From Daldinia sp. FL1419 (Eukaryota; Ascomycota; Sordariomycetes; Xylariales; Hypoxylaceae), in NCBI GenBank assembly GCA_025201765.1, contig MU623368.1:62001-126000 (forward strand): a stretch of DNA of 64,000 nt, in the 5' to 3' direction. The position numbers and the translations under genes were made by a program. The notes beneath the pieces were generated by a model, which did no database searches, had not been told where the DNA came from, and was given only the letters and a program-made list of their open reading frames with translations. Positions 1-11,620 of this stretch are shown here, piece after piece (position 1 is the first letter of the stretch; every line of letters starts with the position of its first letter).

Positions 1-925
1 ACTCTGCATAACGCGGGGGCACCGCCGTCATCTGGCCGACCTTTGATGCCCCCTAGCAGCCAATCTGTTAAGCCTACGACTTTGGCACCCAGGCCCTTTT
101 CCCATTCTCCGTGCTCGTCCATGTGCTCGATCGTATGACTAATAACTCGGCCCTCTTTATCGAACTCGAAGATGAATAATCCGGTGAATGCCTTCTTTTC
201 ACCTATGGCCTGGGTGCCTCTGAGGGTATCGTCGAGCCTTTGCTCGCCCTCCTCTGTTATAGTTGGATTGGGGCTTTTCGGCTTACCGTCTGCCGTCCTC
301 CATTTTACCACCAATTGTTCTCCATATGCCTCAGGTCGTTTCGGTGAGGCGTAATATGGTTGGCTGACCATTCGTTCGGAGAGTATTTCTAGCTTGACGT
401 TACCGATTATAGGAACTCGGTTCCATGCTAACGGGGACGTCCACAGTGCTGCTATGTATGCAACCCGACCGGATACCGTAGGTAGGTACGGGTGTGTCGA
501 GGGGAATAGGTGGAGTGAGATGTGAGGCGATAGGATTTCCTGCGGGAGCGGGGATTGGAGTAAAGTAGGCAGTCGTTCTTGAAGAATGCGCAATGCTGGG
601 AACCAAGTCAGCCCAGCTCGGAGAGGCTAAAAATGCGAGAAGGAATCTTACTTTTCCCGAGCTTAACTTTCCTCTCGTCCTCTGGCCCGCGCGAATCACC
701 GGGTCCGAAACGAGGAATCGAGGAATCGAACCATATTGGTGGTAGGTTCCGTTGTGACGAAAGGTGGGCCGCGGCAGGAGGGAATTTCGATGCTATTGCC
801 GTAGTGATAGGACCCGGTATAGTAGAGGACGTAGCATAGATAGCGGGTGTAAGAGCGCGCAAAGCGGTTTTTGAGCTTGCGGCGTTGGACTGCGCTCGGA
901 TGGCGGCGCTGGTTGGGAGGGACAT
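1..925 (-). CDS. Conserved fungal protein with mitochondrial-type N-terminus, 3' end outside window
   Basis: Two exons, 925-652 and 595-1, separated by a 56-nt intron (GTAAG donor at 651, CAG acceptor at 598-596, CTGAC branch-like site). The frame is open from the ATG at 925 to the window edge, giving about 289 residues without a stop, so the gene is truncated here only by the window. The first 60 or so residues are rich in Ser, Ala, Thr and Arg with almost no acidic residues, which suggests a mitochondrial presequence. The body holds a compact conserved-looking stretch (RVAYIAALWTSP, then GLFIFEFDKEGRVISHTIEH, then KVVGLTDWLLGG) that may be an NTF2/SnoaL-like alpha+beta fold. I recognise the pattern from other ascomycete proteomes but know no firm function. 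The gene model is solid; the role is unknown and the localisation is inferred. Confidence 0.8.
596..651 (-). other. Intron in the edge gene
   Basis: 56-nt intron. Its removal joins the Lys-Leu-Gly-Lys exon end to a Thr-Leu-Arg-Ile-Leu-Gln exon start and keeps the frame open. Read through, the upstream frame stops within the intron. Confidence 0.8.
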
Positions 926-2506
926 GTGTCCAAGGCCTCGATGGTAGCTTCAACAAGCTTGAAAACACATCAATTCGTTCCGGAAATACTAGTAAGATAA
1001 TAAAGGAGAAATCTAGCTGACTTTAGATTCGTAAAGGCTCACATGCAAGCAAAAAGGCATGTAAGAATGCATAGCCGTGAGCTCATTAGGAAGTTTAGGG
1101 ATTTTAGTATGATGTAAGTGAAGCTTCGGCTTCTAAAAAGTCGAATTTTAAGTATGATATGAGTAGTACCCGGTACCGGTACGCCGAACCATAGCGGGGG
1201 GTCCACTAAAACAGTATACCGAAATATGTTGGAGGTACAGGGCTGCAGGGGTTATCGGTTGGGTTTTTAGAGCTGTTTAACTCTGTATTATCTGGTTTCC
1301 TCAAGTTTCCTCAGGTTATTCAGCCCGGAATCCACCGAGCCCTCACCTAAATTCAGCTGGTGTTTCTGGTCATTGCTTTCCTTTGTCTTTTTTCTAGGCA
1401 TCGGTTTCTCAGCTGATCACCTGTGCGAAATCGAGTACCTGATGATGCATCACTGGTATCCGTGCGTGTGTTCTAGAATATCTCCGTAGGATGATCGATG
1501 ATGATATGGAAAAGTCATGGAAAAGTTGGTCGGTAGCACTTAACCGGATCTTGCCGATATTTACACCTATCCAACTCTCGAGGTTTCTTTATTTATCGCT
1601 GTGTAGATTAAATGCTCCTAATTAAGTTGGAATATAATGCATGGTATTGCATACATGTACATAGATATCTACTTACTTGAGATATGTATACCTAGGTAGG
1701 TACCTACCCTGCTACCCAAGTAGTTACTACCTAAGTATTGATCTTGTCCAAATGGCAATGTGAAACGTCCTTTGTTGTGGAAGGACTACCCAAGCAAGTG
1801 ACACGGTCTGGTAGCAGGGGTTAGACAAACATCGAACAGTTGCCAGTCATTAGCAAGCAGGTGCCTGGCGTAACGCCCTTTTCATATAAATATCTGTGGC
1901 TAATGTGCGAGTTATGTAGCTGTACATATACGTGTACGGGCGCAACACAGACATTATGTGCATAATGCACTACATACATGTAGCTGCGGCGATTAGACAT
2001 ATGTACTTGAATGTACTGCATCTTAGTCAAAGGGGCTCGTGATTAGATCCGGTGGCTAGACCGACTTACGCTAGCAGCTGGCAACCGTAACACGCCAACA
2101 GTTAATGTCTTGGGTCCTAGCCTATCCTAGCCTATTCTAGCCTATCTTGGCCTATCGGGTCTCAATCAATGTCCCGTTCTGGTCCATTCAGTTCATTATC
2201 CGTGCTATCTCTACTGTTTCTCAGTGTGCACAGGGCAGTTGGACGGTGAATGCAGGTGGCCCTTGAACGTTCCTTGACGCCGCAGCCTACAACTTGTCTC
2301 ATTAATTCTCTTTCTACATCATCAACGCTAACGACCGTCCTTTTCTTTTACATCGTCCGAAACAAACCTAATCCTTTCGCACAATCCCACCCATCTACAA
2401 TAAATCTATCCTAGGCTTGATCATCGGCTTCTTCCTCCTTATCACCGCCTATTTGATCGATTTGTCTACCTTGTTGTCTTGTTGGGGCAGCGCATCTACC
2501 GTCAAA
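926..2506. other. Intergenic region; shared upstream region of the edge gene and YPT1
   Basis: No supportable gene. The two flanking genes diverge from here. It contains a palindromic CCTAGGTAGGTACCTACC-type tract near 1690-1708 and a degenerate 10-bp tandem repeat at 2116-2155. The last 200 bases before YPT1 are rich in C and T, as expected of a fungal promoter and 5' leader. A 69-codon minus-strand ORF at 1821-2030 has no protein-like character. Confidence 0.6.
2116..2155. repeat. 10-bp tandem repeat, about 4 copies
   Basis: Unit CCTAGCCTAT: two exact copies followed by two diverged copies (TCTAGCCTAT, CTTGGCCTAT). It lies about 350 bp upstream of the YPT1 start. Confidence 0.8.
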
Positions 2507-3609
2507 ATGAATCCCGAGTAGTACGTATGCCCCTTATAACAAGTCGCCCAGCGACAGCAGTCTCGACGATAATACTAACCAGGCAAACAATAGTGTTTAC
2601 CCCACGTTATGTCTTGAACTTTCCTATCCCCTCTTTTCAACATGAGACAATCAGGCTCCCTTACAAAAGGATACTTGATGCTGCACCAAGAGCATCGCAA
2701 CCTCTCCTACCATGGAGTCCTATCAAGTCCCCCATGTTCCTGGCCTCCAGCCACAAAACCAAGCCAAGCTCCAACAAGTTTTGAATTCCCAGGGATATCC
2801 GCTAACGCGTCCTCACGATAGATACGACTACCTCTTCAAGCTCCTCCTCATCGGAGATTCCGGTGTCGGAAAGTCTTGTCTTCTGCTGCGATTTGCTGAT
2901 GATACATACACTGAATCGTACATCTCGACTATCGGTGTTGACTTCGTATGTAGATTTATCCGCGGACGACTTCCGTAGCATGGATGCTGATAACTTGTAG
3001 AAAATCCGGACTATTGAGCTGGATGGAAAGACCGTGAAGTTGCAGATTGTAAGGACAATACCCTGACTCGTGTACCCCTTTGCCGATACCTCTACTTACC
3101 AAAACATAGTGGGATACTGCTGGCCAAGAACGATTCCGAACTATCACTTCATCCTACTACCGAGGTGCCCACGGTATCTGCGTCGTTTACGATGTCACCG
3201 ACATGGACAGCTTCAACAACGTGAAGCAGTGGCTACAAGAAATTGACCGATACGCTACCGAAGGTGTCAACAAGCTGCTCGTAGGAAACAAGAGCGATAT
3301 GTCGGACAAGAAGGTTGTCGAGTACACAGTTGCGAAGGTATGAGAGTTTCCGTTATCATTCCCACAACCTCGCCTGTCCATGACAATATAGATAGCTAAC
3401 TGGACTTATAGGAGTTTGCTGACAGCCTCGGCATTCCATTCCTCGAGACTTCAGCCAAGAACGCTTCCAATGTCGAGCAAGCTTTCTTAACCATGGCCCG
3501 ACAAATTAAGGAGCGCATGGGAACTCAGTCCACCACGAACACCAAGCCTGGTGTTCAAGTTGGCCCTGGACACAGCGTCTCCAACTCGTCCAGCGGCGGC
3601 TGCTGCTAA
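2507..3609 (+). CDS. ypt1: Rab1-family small GTPase Ypt1
   Basis: Five exons: 2507-2517, 2822-2945, 3001-3048, 3110-3337 and 3412-3609, giving 202 residues, the usual length for Ypt1. The start [22 protein letters not shown] is the canonical fungal Ypt1 N-terminus. The P-loop GDSGVGKS is near residue 15. Switch I holds YISTIGVDFKIRTI, switch II holds WDTAGQERFRTITSSYYRGA, and the base-binding motifs NKSD and ETSAK are all intact. The C-terminus SSSGGCC carries the double-cysteine geranylgeranylation site. By family knowledge it controls ER-to-Golgi and intra-Golgi traffic and autophagy, cycling between GDP and GTP forms on membranes. Introns 2-4 are 55-74 nt; intron 1 is long (304 nt) and interrupts codon 4. 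Its branch site GCTAAC lies at about 2801. Upstream leader is CT-rich. Confidence 0.97.
2518..2821 (+). other. ypt1: Long first intron of YPT1 with overlapping donors
   Basis: Using the GT at 2518 (GTAGTA) restores the conserved Asn-Pro-Glu-Tyr-Asp-Tyr start. A second, better-looking donor (GTACGT) begins 3 nt later at 2521. Splicing there to the same acceptor gives ATG AAT CCC GAG TAA, an immediate stop. Confidence 0.75.
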
Positions 3610-4899
3610 ATTAGCAAATTATGATACCCTCGTACAGCAACATCCTCGCATCCATTTTGATTTCCTGGGACGGACTGGCGGTAAAGGCAATGCATGTGTA
3701 ATCAGGATGGCAAAGGTGGTGGGATGTGTTTACTTTTCGCTTTTGACTGCGGATAGATGAAATGATCACTTCACTTGGATCCTACCTAATGGCCAAATCG
3801 TCCAACGAAATCGTTCTGCGGAAACGCAACGCGTCACTTCTGGCATGTGAGAGCGGGTTCATATAATGGCCGAGGAAAAAAAGGCTGGCCGCGCCTGTTC
3901 TCCTCAAATGTTACGTACTAATGCGATTTTTTCTCATGACTCGGGCGAAGCCTTTCTTTGTACTAGATTTCGTCTGGCTGCTTTCTAGAAACCTCTGGCA
4001 TTTCGCGGTTTGGGAGATGATGATTCTACGTTCGTGTGTATTTTCCGGTGGTCTCGGAGGAGGGGAATCGAGAGAAACGACAGACAGGGAAAAAGATTGT
4101 CGACGTTTCCCCGTTCTTTTATGGCCATACTCTCATTCCTTTTTTTTTCCCGGTGTAACGCATTCTTTGCAAATCAGGGGCTACTTAATCAGACAGACTT
4201 GTCCACAGACATTAGATTACTTGTGATGCCAAATTCGTGATATTGATTTGGACCAGGCGGTTTTTCCGGTTTACTCAGGTTGTGATGTTGATTATTGGTC
4301 CTACGATAATGAAATTTGCCAAATCCTATTAAATTTAAACAAGCTACTAGCCCTTCCTCAAAGACTGATTGTTTAATCATATAACGCTCTTAGGCAAACA
4401 AGCAAAGGCAGTGCCTAACTGACTTGACTAACTACTAGTATATGTCTTTACAGAAGCACATATACATTAAACAAAAAACGGAGGCACATATGTCCCCGAG
4501 AAAGCATCGAATCGTCATCGTCCCGGAGTCATCGAGTCAATACTCGTTCCCGTTCCCATATAACGCTAGAAAATACCACTGCCACCATGTCCTCCCCTTT
4601 CCCTTACTTGGGATACAGACCCCGTGGTCCTGATATAGGTATAGTACAATACAATACAATACAGCAAACCTAACAACTAAGGAGCAGAAATGAAAGATAT
4701 GGGTTCCCGTGGAACTGCTGTAGGTTTTATCCCAGAAACTAGGTGTATAATATTCCGAAGTTGAAATCAATGTTCCCACCGCGTAGAATTGAAACTTACT
4801 CTGCCCGGGATAACACACCACGATATTGCACCAAGCTTGGAAAGAGATTAAAAAATAAAAATAAAAAGAAGAGGAGGAAGACGGCATAGACAAGGGTAG
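3610..4899. other. Intergenic region between convergent YPT1 and the mucin-like gene
   Basis: This stretch holds the 3' regions of both convergent genes. Nothing else is supportable: short ORFs here (for example 3921-4226 and 4537-4893) lack domains, have low-complexity translations and show no splice-linked extension. Confidence 0.6.
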
Positions 4900-7800
4900 C
4901 TACGTAGCAAGCCCAAGCCACTTCAACGCCTTGCGACTGCTCCCCTTTCTCGGGCCCCCGCGGCGGCCGTACAGCGGCATGTATTTCCGCGCTTCGGCCG
5001 CTAGTCTTGCGTCCTCTTCGTCCCACCCGGCATCCCATTCCCCGATGTCGTCGCTGTCTTCGGGGTCTTCCTTGCTGGTCTCGGGCCCCCGGCCGAGGAT
5101 GCTGCGCAGCTTGTTCCGCTGGCTTCGCGCTGTGCGGGTCGTGCGGGTTGAGGCTACGGAGCCTTTGGAGGATTTTAGGGGGGCGGGGGGATGGGGCGAT
5201 TTGGATTGGGGGGGAGGAGGAGGAGGGGGAGGTTTGGGCTGGGATTGGGATTGGGATTGGGGGTTGGAATGGGAGTTGGAATTAGAATGCGGAGGGGGAG
5301 GTGGTGGTGGAGGGGCGATAGGCAGAGGAGCTTGGAGAGATGGGGGCGGTGCTGGGGCAGGCGTTGGGGACGAAGGATATGGTGATAAAGGCGACGCAGC
5401 CGGTGGCTTAGGGCGATATTTAGGCGGCGGAGGAGGAGGATTGGTATCCGTGTACACAATCCCCGAGTTATACTCCGCGGTAACCTCCTCGCCGCTCGTG
5501 TCACCACTACTATCGTCCTGCTGTGGCTTAAACCCCATGATAGCAGAGGCACTCCTCAACGGCCCGGGCTGCGGCGACGTGCTGATCAACGGCGTCTGGG
5601 CCAGCGGTCTCCCTTGACTAAGTCTATGACCCCGGCCCCCCTTGGAATTCCGATCCACATACACAGACGTCTTCGACGCCGTGCCCTCCGGGATGTAAAA
5701 CGGCGAGATGTCAATGAGGATCTTCCAGATCGTGCTGATCAGCGTCGCGATCTCGGACTCGTTCGCGGAGGAGGTAAGCAGGAAATTCGCCTTGGCGAAA
5801 GACGGCGTCTCGCCGGCGCTGCCGTGTTTCTTCGAGCGAGAGGGCGCGAGAAGAGTGGCGCCGCTGCGCGTCGTGCTGCGCAGGATCCCGGGCCCGGAGT
5901 CGGTGCGCTGGTGTGTGGTTGTTGTGCGTGGGGGGATTTTGAACCCCGGGTACGGCTGCGGGGATGTGTCGCCGGAGAAGAGGATCCCGGCGACTTTGAG
6001 GAGGTCCACGCCGACTAGACGTTGTAGGGAGAGGACGGTGGATAGGTGTTCTGGGGGGTATTCGAGGAGGAGGAAACGCGTGCCGGAATGAGCGGCCATG
6101 TATGTCTCCAGATGGGGGATGATGAGTGTTGCGAGGAGGAGAGGGTTGGAGAAGGGGTTGTCTTGGGTTTGGTTGGCGAGGGGTTGTGCGGTGAAGGCTT
6201 GCATTGCGTTTGCGATGAGGAATCTGGGTCTCTCGTTAGCTTTACAATTACTGAGATTGTCCGGAGGACTGGAGGACTGGATGCTCACCTCAAATCCAAC
6301 CTTCCGCTCCGACTAACACCATTCGGCTTCGTACCAAGCTTCTCCAACGAACCGCTAATAGCACCCAAAAACTCCCTATCTACACCCTGCTGGGCCCCAA
6401 TAGCAAGGATAAGATCAACTTTCCTCTTGCGCTGTATCACAGTCCCCGAGTCCGCCTCCCGAAACACCGGTTTCCAGAGACTACTGAGTTCAGGCAGCAG
6501 CGGAAAGTTGAACTGGTGATACCCCGTATCCTCCGGCGGGAAGTATATATTCAATATCGACCGCAGCGAGTTCTGCATACACACGGCTGTCCTACAGTCC
6601 GTGGTCGTGAAGTCGTGGAAGCACTTATCTAGTTTTCGTACAGCCAACGGCGGTGTCTGGGCGGGAGTTGGTGGAGTAGAAGGTCTGTGGGTGTTCCCGC
6701 CGGGCTTGAAGGGCCACGCGCGGGATGGTTGCGGGTATTTCCCGTAGGCGAAGGGGTCGTAGTCGTCGGAGTTCATACGGTAGGCTGGTGCTACTTCTGC
6801 CTGTTGGGTGCGGCTGTGACGCTTGTGGTCAGGGCTGGGAGCGCTGGGCTCTGGGCCCGGGGGGCTTGGAGTGCTGGGTTGGTTGCTTTCCTCTCCTCCT
6901 GATTCGGTCCTTGGCGGCGGCGGCTTAGATATAGGGTATTTACCCTCTCGGAAAGATTGGATTGTTGCCTCGAGTTGAGGGTCTTGCTTTTCCGATTTAA
7001 AGACTATTACTAGGTTTTCCACCATGGGTAGAACTGGTTCGAAAACCCCATGATGGTCGACTTCACTGGCCTCTTCAATATAAAAGGATATGGAATCCCT
7101 CGTAGTGGACTTGGGAATTCCACCGGTTAGTTCTGGCTCGGTGGTCATGCCACTATCCACGTAGCTATTGCTTGTGTTGGTACCGCGGTCGACATAAGTC
7201 ACCGGCCGTAACGCTATATTCTGGAGCTTGAGCGGAGACGGACGATTACGTCTAATCATGGACCTGCTTGGCGTGTTGAAAGTTGGTCTGGGTATTTCAG
7301 TCGCGAACTTGGATCGGAGTGTTGGCTTGTCTGGGCGAGTCCCTGGGGTAGCATCGAGACTCTGCGGCCTCGACCGGGGTGGTTCTGGAAAGCTGCACAG
7401 TAGAATATCTTGGTTTCGTATGGCGCTGGAGTAGATCCGATCAACAGGCCTGGTTTTCTTATTGGATGCGGTTGTAGCGGAGGGTCGAACTTCAACGGCA
7501 AATGCTTCGCATATTGACGGCGTGTTTGGTACCGACTCAAACTTGAATGATCGCGAGCTACTCAAGTCCAAGCTAGCGGGCGACCATTTACTTTTAGGAC
7601 ACTCCTCTTCCGGACTATTCGGTGGTGGTGGTTGGTTGTCGACTACTTCAACTACTTCGTTTATTCGTGGCTCAATTAGCTCCAAGGCACGGCGAGTCTT
7701 TCGTGAGTCCGGGGTGGTATAGCTGCGACGTGGAACTTGAGGGGGGTCAGAGTTGCGAATGTCCTTCCCCCGCCACTTGCGAGCCCCGAAGACATAATAA

Positions 7801-8444
7801 GGGGTTGCGTTTTGAACTTCATCGACTACACGATAAGTCGGCACACTTATGCTTCGAGACCGGGTATTCGTAAGGTCGATCTCGTTGCTTGGCTGTAGGG
7901 AGGCAGTTTGGAAGTCGAGGGCATCAGCAGCCCTCATGGCCTCGGACGCCGGATCGTTGGGGACCTCTCCATCAGTATCGCCCGGTTGTGATCTGGCGGG
8001 AATGATTTGTGCAGGCTCAATGTCCGCATTCGTAGTATGACGGCTCTGTAGTCCTGAAACCCCGTTCCTAACAAGTATGCTGAAGATGCGTTCCGCTTTG
8101 GCGAAATCCCCGTTCGTTAGGTGTTTACTGATGTTGGCGACACATTCCATCTGCGCGCTCGCCGTACCGCCATTCATAAAGACTAGTCGTTTATTCCTTG
8201 GTGTAGAGTCTTGCAAGAAAGCCCGTGCAACTTCGGCTCTATCGCTACATGCGTTGTGCACAGCTAAAATGTGAGACTGGGCGTGGAAAGGAGTGTCAGG
8301 GCTCTCTTCCTTCATGAACTGTTGAAGTGGTGGGATTATAAAGATATTAGGCGAGTTTGGAAGTAGTCGAAGTTGAGTTGATATGGCATCTTGAGGCCCT
8401 TCAAAAGCTATCAAGCTCCCATGGTATTGAGATGTAGCATCCAT
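4900..8444 (-). CDS. Gastric mucin-like, proline-rich protein of unknown function
   Basis: Two exons, 8444-6289 and 6223-4900, joined across a 65-nt intron with donor GTGAGC, branch GCTAAC and acceptor CAG. The predicted protein has 1159 residues. The first 130 or so residues (IAFEGPQDAISTQLRLLP, then RLVFMNGGTASAQ) match the N-terminus of proteins that fungal annotations call 'gastric mucin-like', a name taken from composition, not function. The middle is Ser/Thr/Pro-rich and probably disordered. Around the splice junction lies a second folded-looking block (LDLRFLIANAMQAF through LLLATLIIPHLETYM). Residues about 980-1070 form a polyproline tract with runs of six to eight prolines and a Gln-Ser repeat, like formin FH1 regions. 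A conserved basic end (KALKWLGL) closes it. No signal peptide or membrane segment was seen, so an intracellular scaffold is plausible. The role is unknown. Confidence 0.88.
6224..6288 (-). other. Intron in the mucin-like gene
   Basis: 65-nt intron: GTGAGC donor at 6288, GCTAAC branch, CAG acceptor at 6226-6224. Removing it fuses two long ORFs (718 and about 440 codons) that would otherwise look like two overlapping genes. Confidence 0.9.
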
Positions 8445-11400
8445 GATGTCGTCTTAAACTTCCCCATTAGCTTCTGGGGGTTATACTATTGTTCTAAACA
8501 GCTTCAAAAGACTCGGAGACTTGTGCGTGCCAGTTAGTATACAAACTAGACTTGTTATATAGTATGACAAACATTCAGTCCTCCCGTAGGCCCCCACGCC
8601 ACATTCCAGCTTTAAACTAAGGAGCCCAGGCCCAATCCCACTACTTGAGTAGGGAGTCCTGGAAGAGGCCAGCGAGTATGGAATAGAGGCTGGGGTCGGC
8701 CATAAAGATCGAATAGCAGCCTCCGTTAACCGAAACTACTATAAACTTGGGTAGTTCAACATGAGTAGATGGATGGACGGATGGTGACTTTGGGGCGAAG
8801 AGTCCTAGACAGGGCGGAACTATACTATTCTGATAGATGGTATAGTTTATGCTGACGACGATACGGCCGAGTAGACACTTGTAACCCCAGCGGGAACTTC
8901 TCAGGGGAATCAAGTGGTAGAGAGCAGGTCGAGAAGTTGAAAGATGTGTAAGAAGAAGTTACCCGCATATGCAGCTTGGCATGCATTCCTCAAGAGAATA
9001 CTACAAACGAGCAATCTCGAAGTCTGTACATGGTACACGGCGGTGGGTATACGGTGCTCGAAGATATCATAAATACAGCAAGAACGCCTTCCAAACGGCT
9101 CCTCTAATTTTCTCTTGCATGCATACCGGTGCCTGGACGAGGGGTATCACGGATGGCAGCATCGAAGAGAATAATGTTGGCATAACATGGACATGGGCTA
9201 CACGGTGGAAATCTTAAAAGAGTCGCAAGGGGTGTCACTAGAGGACCCAAAGCCGAAATCAAACACGAAGCTTCCCGAGTACGGGAATTAGAAAGCCGGG
9301 CACTGCGGGCTACTAGATCTGATATGTGACTACCGAAGAGGAGACGACCTAGTTCTAGGCGGATATACATTTTGAATATTACACAGACAAGCTGAGACAA
9401 CTATTTCGGCATTAGAGAAGAAAAAAGTAAGTATAAGGCGGGATTAAGGCAAGCAGTCCATGCTAGCTCGATGCAGTGTTTAATGTATTGTATAAAGTAA
9501 GTTGTTAGTGTTTCTACAACTACCGCCGATTTCGAAGAGACGATCAAACGGGAAACGGGAAGGTCTTGTGTGTGTTTGTTGATGAGAATAAGGATCTGCA
9601 TACCTGAGTGAATCAAAATACCGGACTTTGGTGCTAAATCGTGCCATTTTTCTCGCTACGGGAATGGATACTTGTTATTTAAAAATGCAGTATGCACGAT
9701 CTCTATCTCTTCATAGTTAAGAGGCTCGTATAATACTACTCTTATCCATGTTCATCTGCTGGTTCATACATGAAATTATGAAAGTCGTGCCTCAAAAGGT
9801 TCTACTGCACATTCTTGTCCAAGATGGGAATATCGATTCATCTAGATTGGGCTTAGAATATCCGCTACATGATACTTTCGGTAGTTATAAGATGAAGGTA
9901 GAGAGGTTTATGTGGCGAGGTTCAGATGAACTACAAAGTGCCTGGTCTATCCCCGGGTTTTAAGCAAATTCGGTGATCCGAGGAGATTGTGGCTGCATGG
10001 AAAAAAAAGGAAAAGGCAATTATATCTCGTACTAGTTATGATTTACATTACATTGTACAATGCCATCGTAGATTTGGGGCGGCTTAAAACTCCGAAATTC
10101 TTTCTTTTCTGGTCATGAAGATGCCTTGCCTTGTAACTACGAAGCAAGGGGTAATATCTGATGTCAATAATAGCAATAGTCTAATGCGAAAGTTAACGTT
10201 AACCTTCTCGGCCGTATTCTCGTTCGGGTTGAATTCAGATGGGCGGCCTTCCGCATGGCTGCTAATGTGGCTGTCCTGTCCGAGAGTCAGTCAGAACGCG
10301 TTCTTCATCCGTGCCGCGTCGGAGATCGTAACGTGCGAGGTAAAATTGCCCCCTCGTACCTTATTAGACTTGTGGCGTGCATCGGATTTATGAAGTTTCG
10401 AGCGAGGTTTTGCTTATTAGGTGGTCACCTCTTCCGCACGCCATAGCCAACAGCACAGAACTTAGGTATTCCACGATACGGGAAAGAATGGAAACGTTGT
10501 CCTGGATATGCTAACAGAATACATCCCGGCTTGATACTTTCGTTGACTGAGTACTAGGTACCTAGGGACCGGTATGTAGGTATGTATCCTCCTACAAGGT
10601 CAACATGGCTTCTTACGCCACCTAGAATTTGTGCACCAGCTCCGGGCGCCAAAACGCAAACGGCAAAACTCGCTTACAAGGGCGAACCGTTTGTAAATAA
10701 GCACACATCGCCTCATGGCTTGGTCTGAGCAATCCTATAGGAAAACAAATTGATAAGGTAAGAGTCGATCCTTAGTGATTCCCGCTGAAGGGACGCCACA
10801 TATGGATGCTACCTTTATATCTGAACACAAGAATGCGCCTTGCACGTTTTCCCATGAGACAGTCTCATCTAGAAGCTGCACGTTGCCCACTTAGGCTCTC
10901 GTAGCATTAGTACGTACCTACTTGTGAAGATTCTTGGGATTCCTGAATATGGCTTGGCAACTTTCCATCTGGTCCTAGATACCGAATACTACCTAGGATG
11001 AGGTGGTTGGCAGGCAGTTAGGAGTATTGGGTATGAGGTAGGTATTCCCCTTGAAATCTTAGCTGTTGCCGCAGGGGACCGTCAGGACTGTTGTTAACCG
11101 TAGGGTATGACTTAGGTGAAAATCGAGTAGTACATTGGATTTCCTCCGACTCAGCCGCCTTTTTCCATTCGGGTCGGACAAGGGCAGATGCATACACAAT
11201 GTAGTGACGCACATGTAGTATCACATCTATGGAATAGTAGTAATAATGAAAGCAACAATGGCAGCGATGGAGATGAGAGTGGGAGTACGAGATTAAGGTT
11301 TCAGGGGCACCAACCTATGGCCACATGGCCGCCTCATACACGTGAACTCTAGATTCCCATTCCATTCTTTATTCTATTGGGGTTATTGGGGCCATTCCAT

Positions 11401-11620
11401 TGGGGTGAGACACAAGCTTCTTCCCGTTCTTTCGGCCGATAGCCGTGATGTAACCGCTTCTATCGAAATAGATTTCAAGTATCTTCCTATAGTATGTGGT
11501 GGGTGTCTATGTAAGTGCTCGTTTCTGTAGATAGGTAGGTAGGTAATTGAGGTCTTATCTCTTTACGTGTTGTGTTTGTAATTCATCATCGCCTGCCTCG
11601 AAATGTCTCAGGGGTACCTA
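8445..11620. other. Intergenic region, 3.2 kb
   Basis: No gene I can support. ORFs of 60-98 codons occur on both strands (for example 8641-8913 minus, 9104-9400 minus, 10115-10393 plus). They lack recognisable domains and do not extend through good splice sites. TAGGTA/TACCTA palindromes occur near 10555-10570 and 11531-11545. The proximal part before 8445 should hold the promoter of the mucin-like gene. Confidence 0.55.

Noticed and set aside
2712..2978. Alternative YPT1 start MESYQVPHVPGLQ in intron 1
   Set aside because: It reads through the first intron, and the sequence upstream of DYLFKLLL is not Rab-like; the spliced MNPEYDYLF start is canonical.
4931..5617. 228-codon plus-strand ORF opposite the mucin-like gene
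   Set aside because: Its glycine-rich translation is the antisense of the polyproline tract; it has no domain and the minus-strand gene is conserved.
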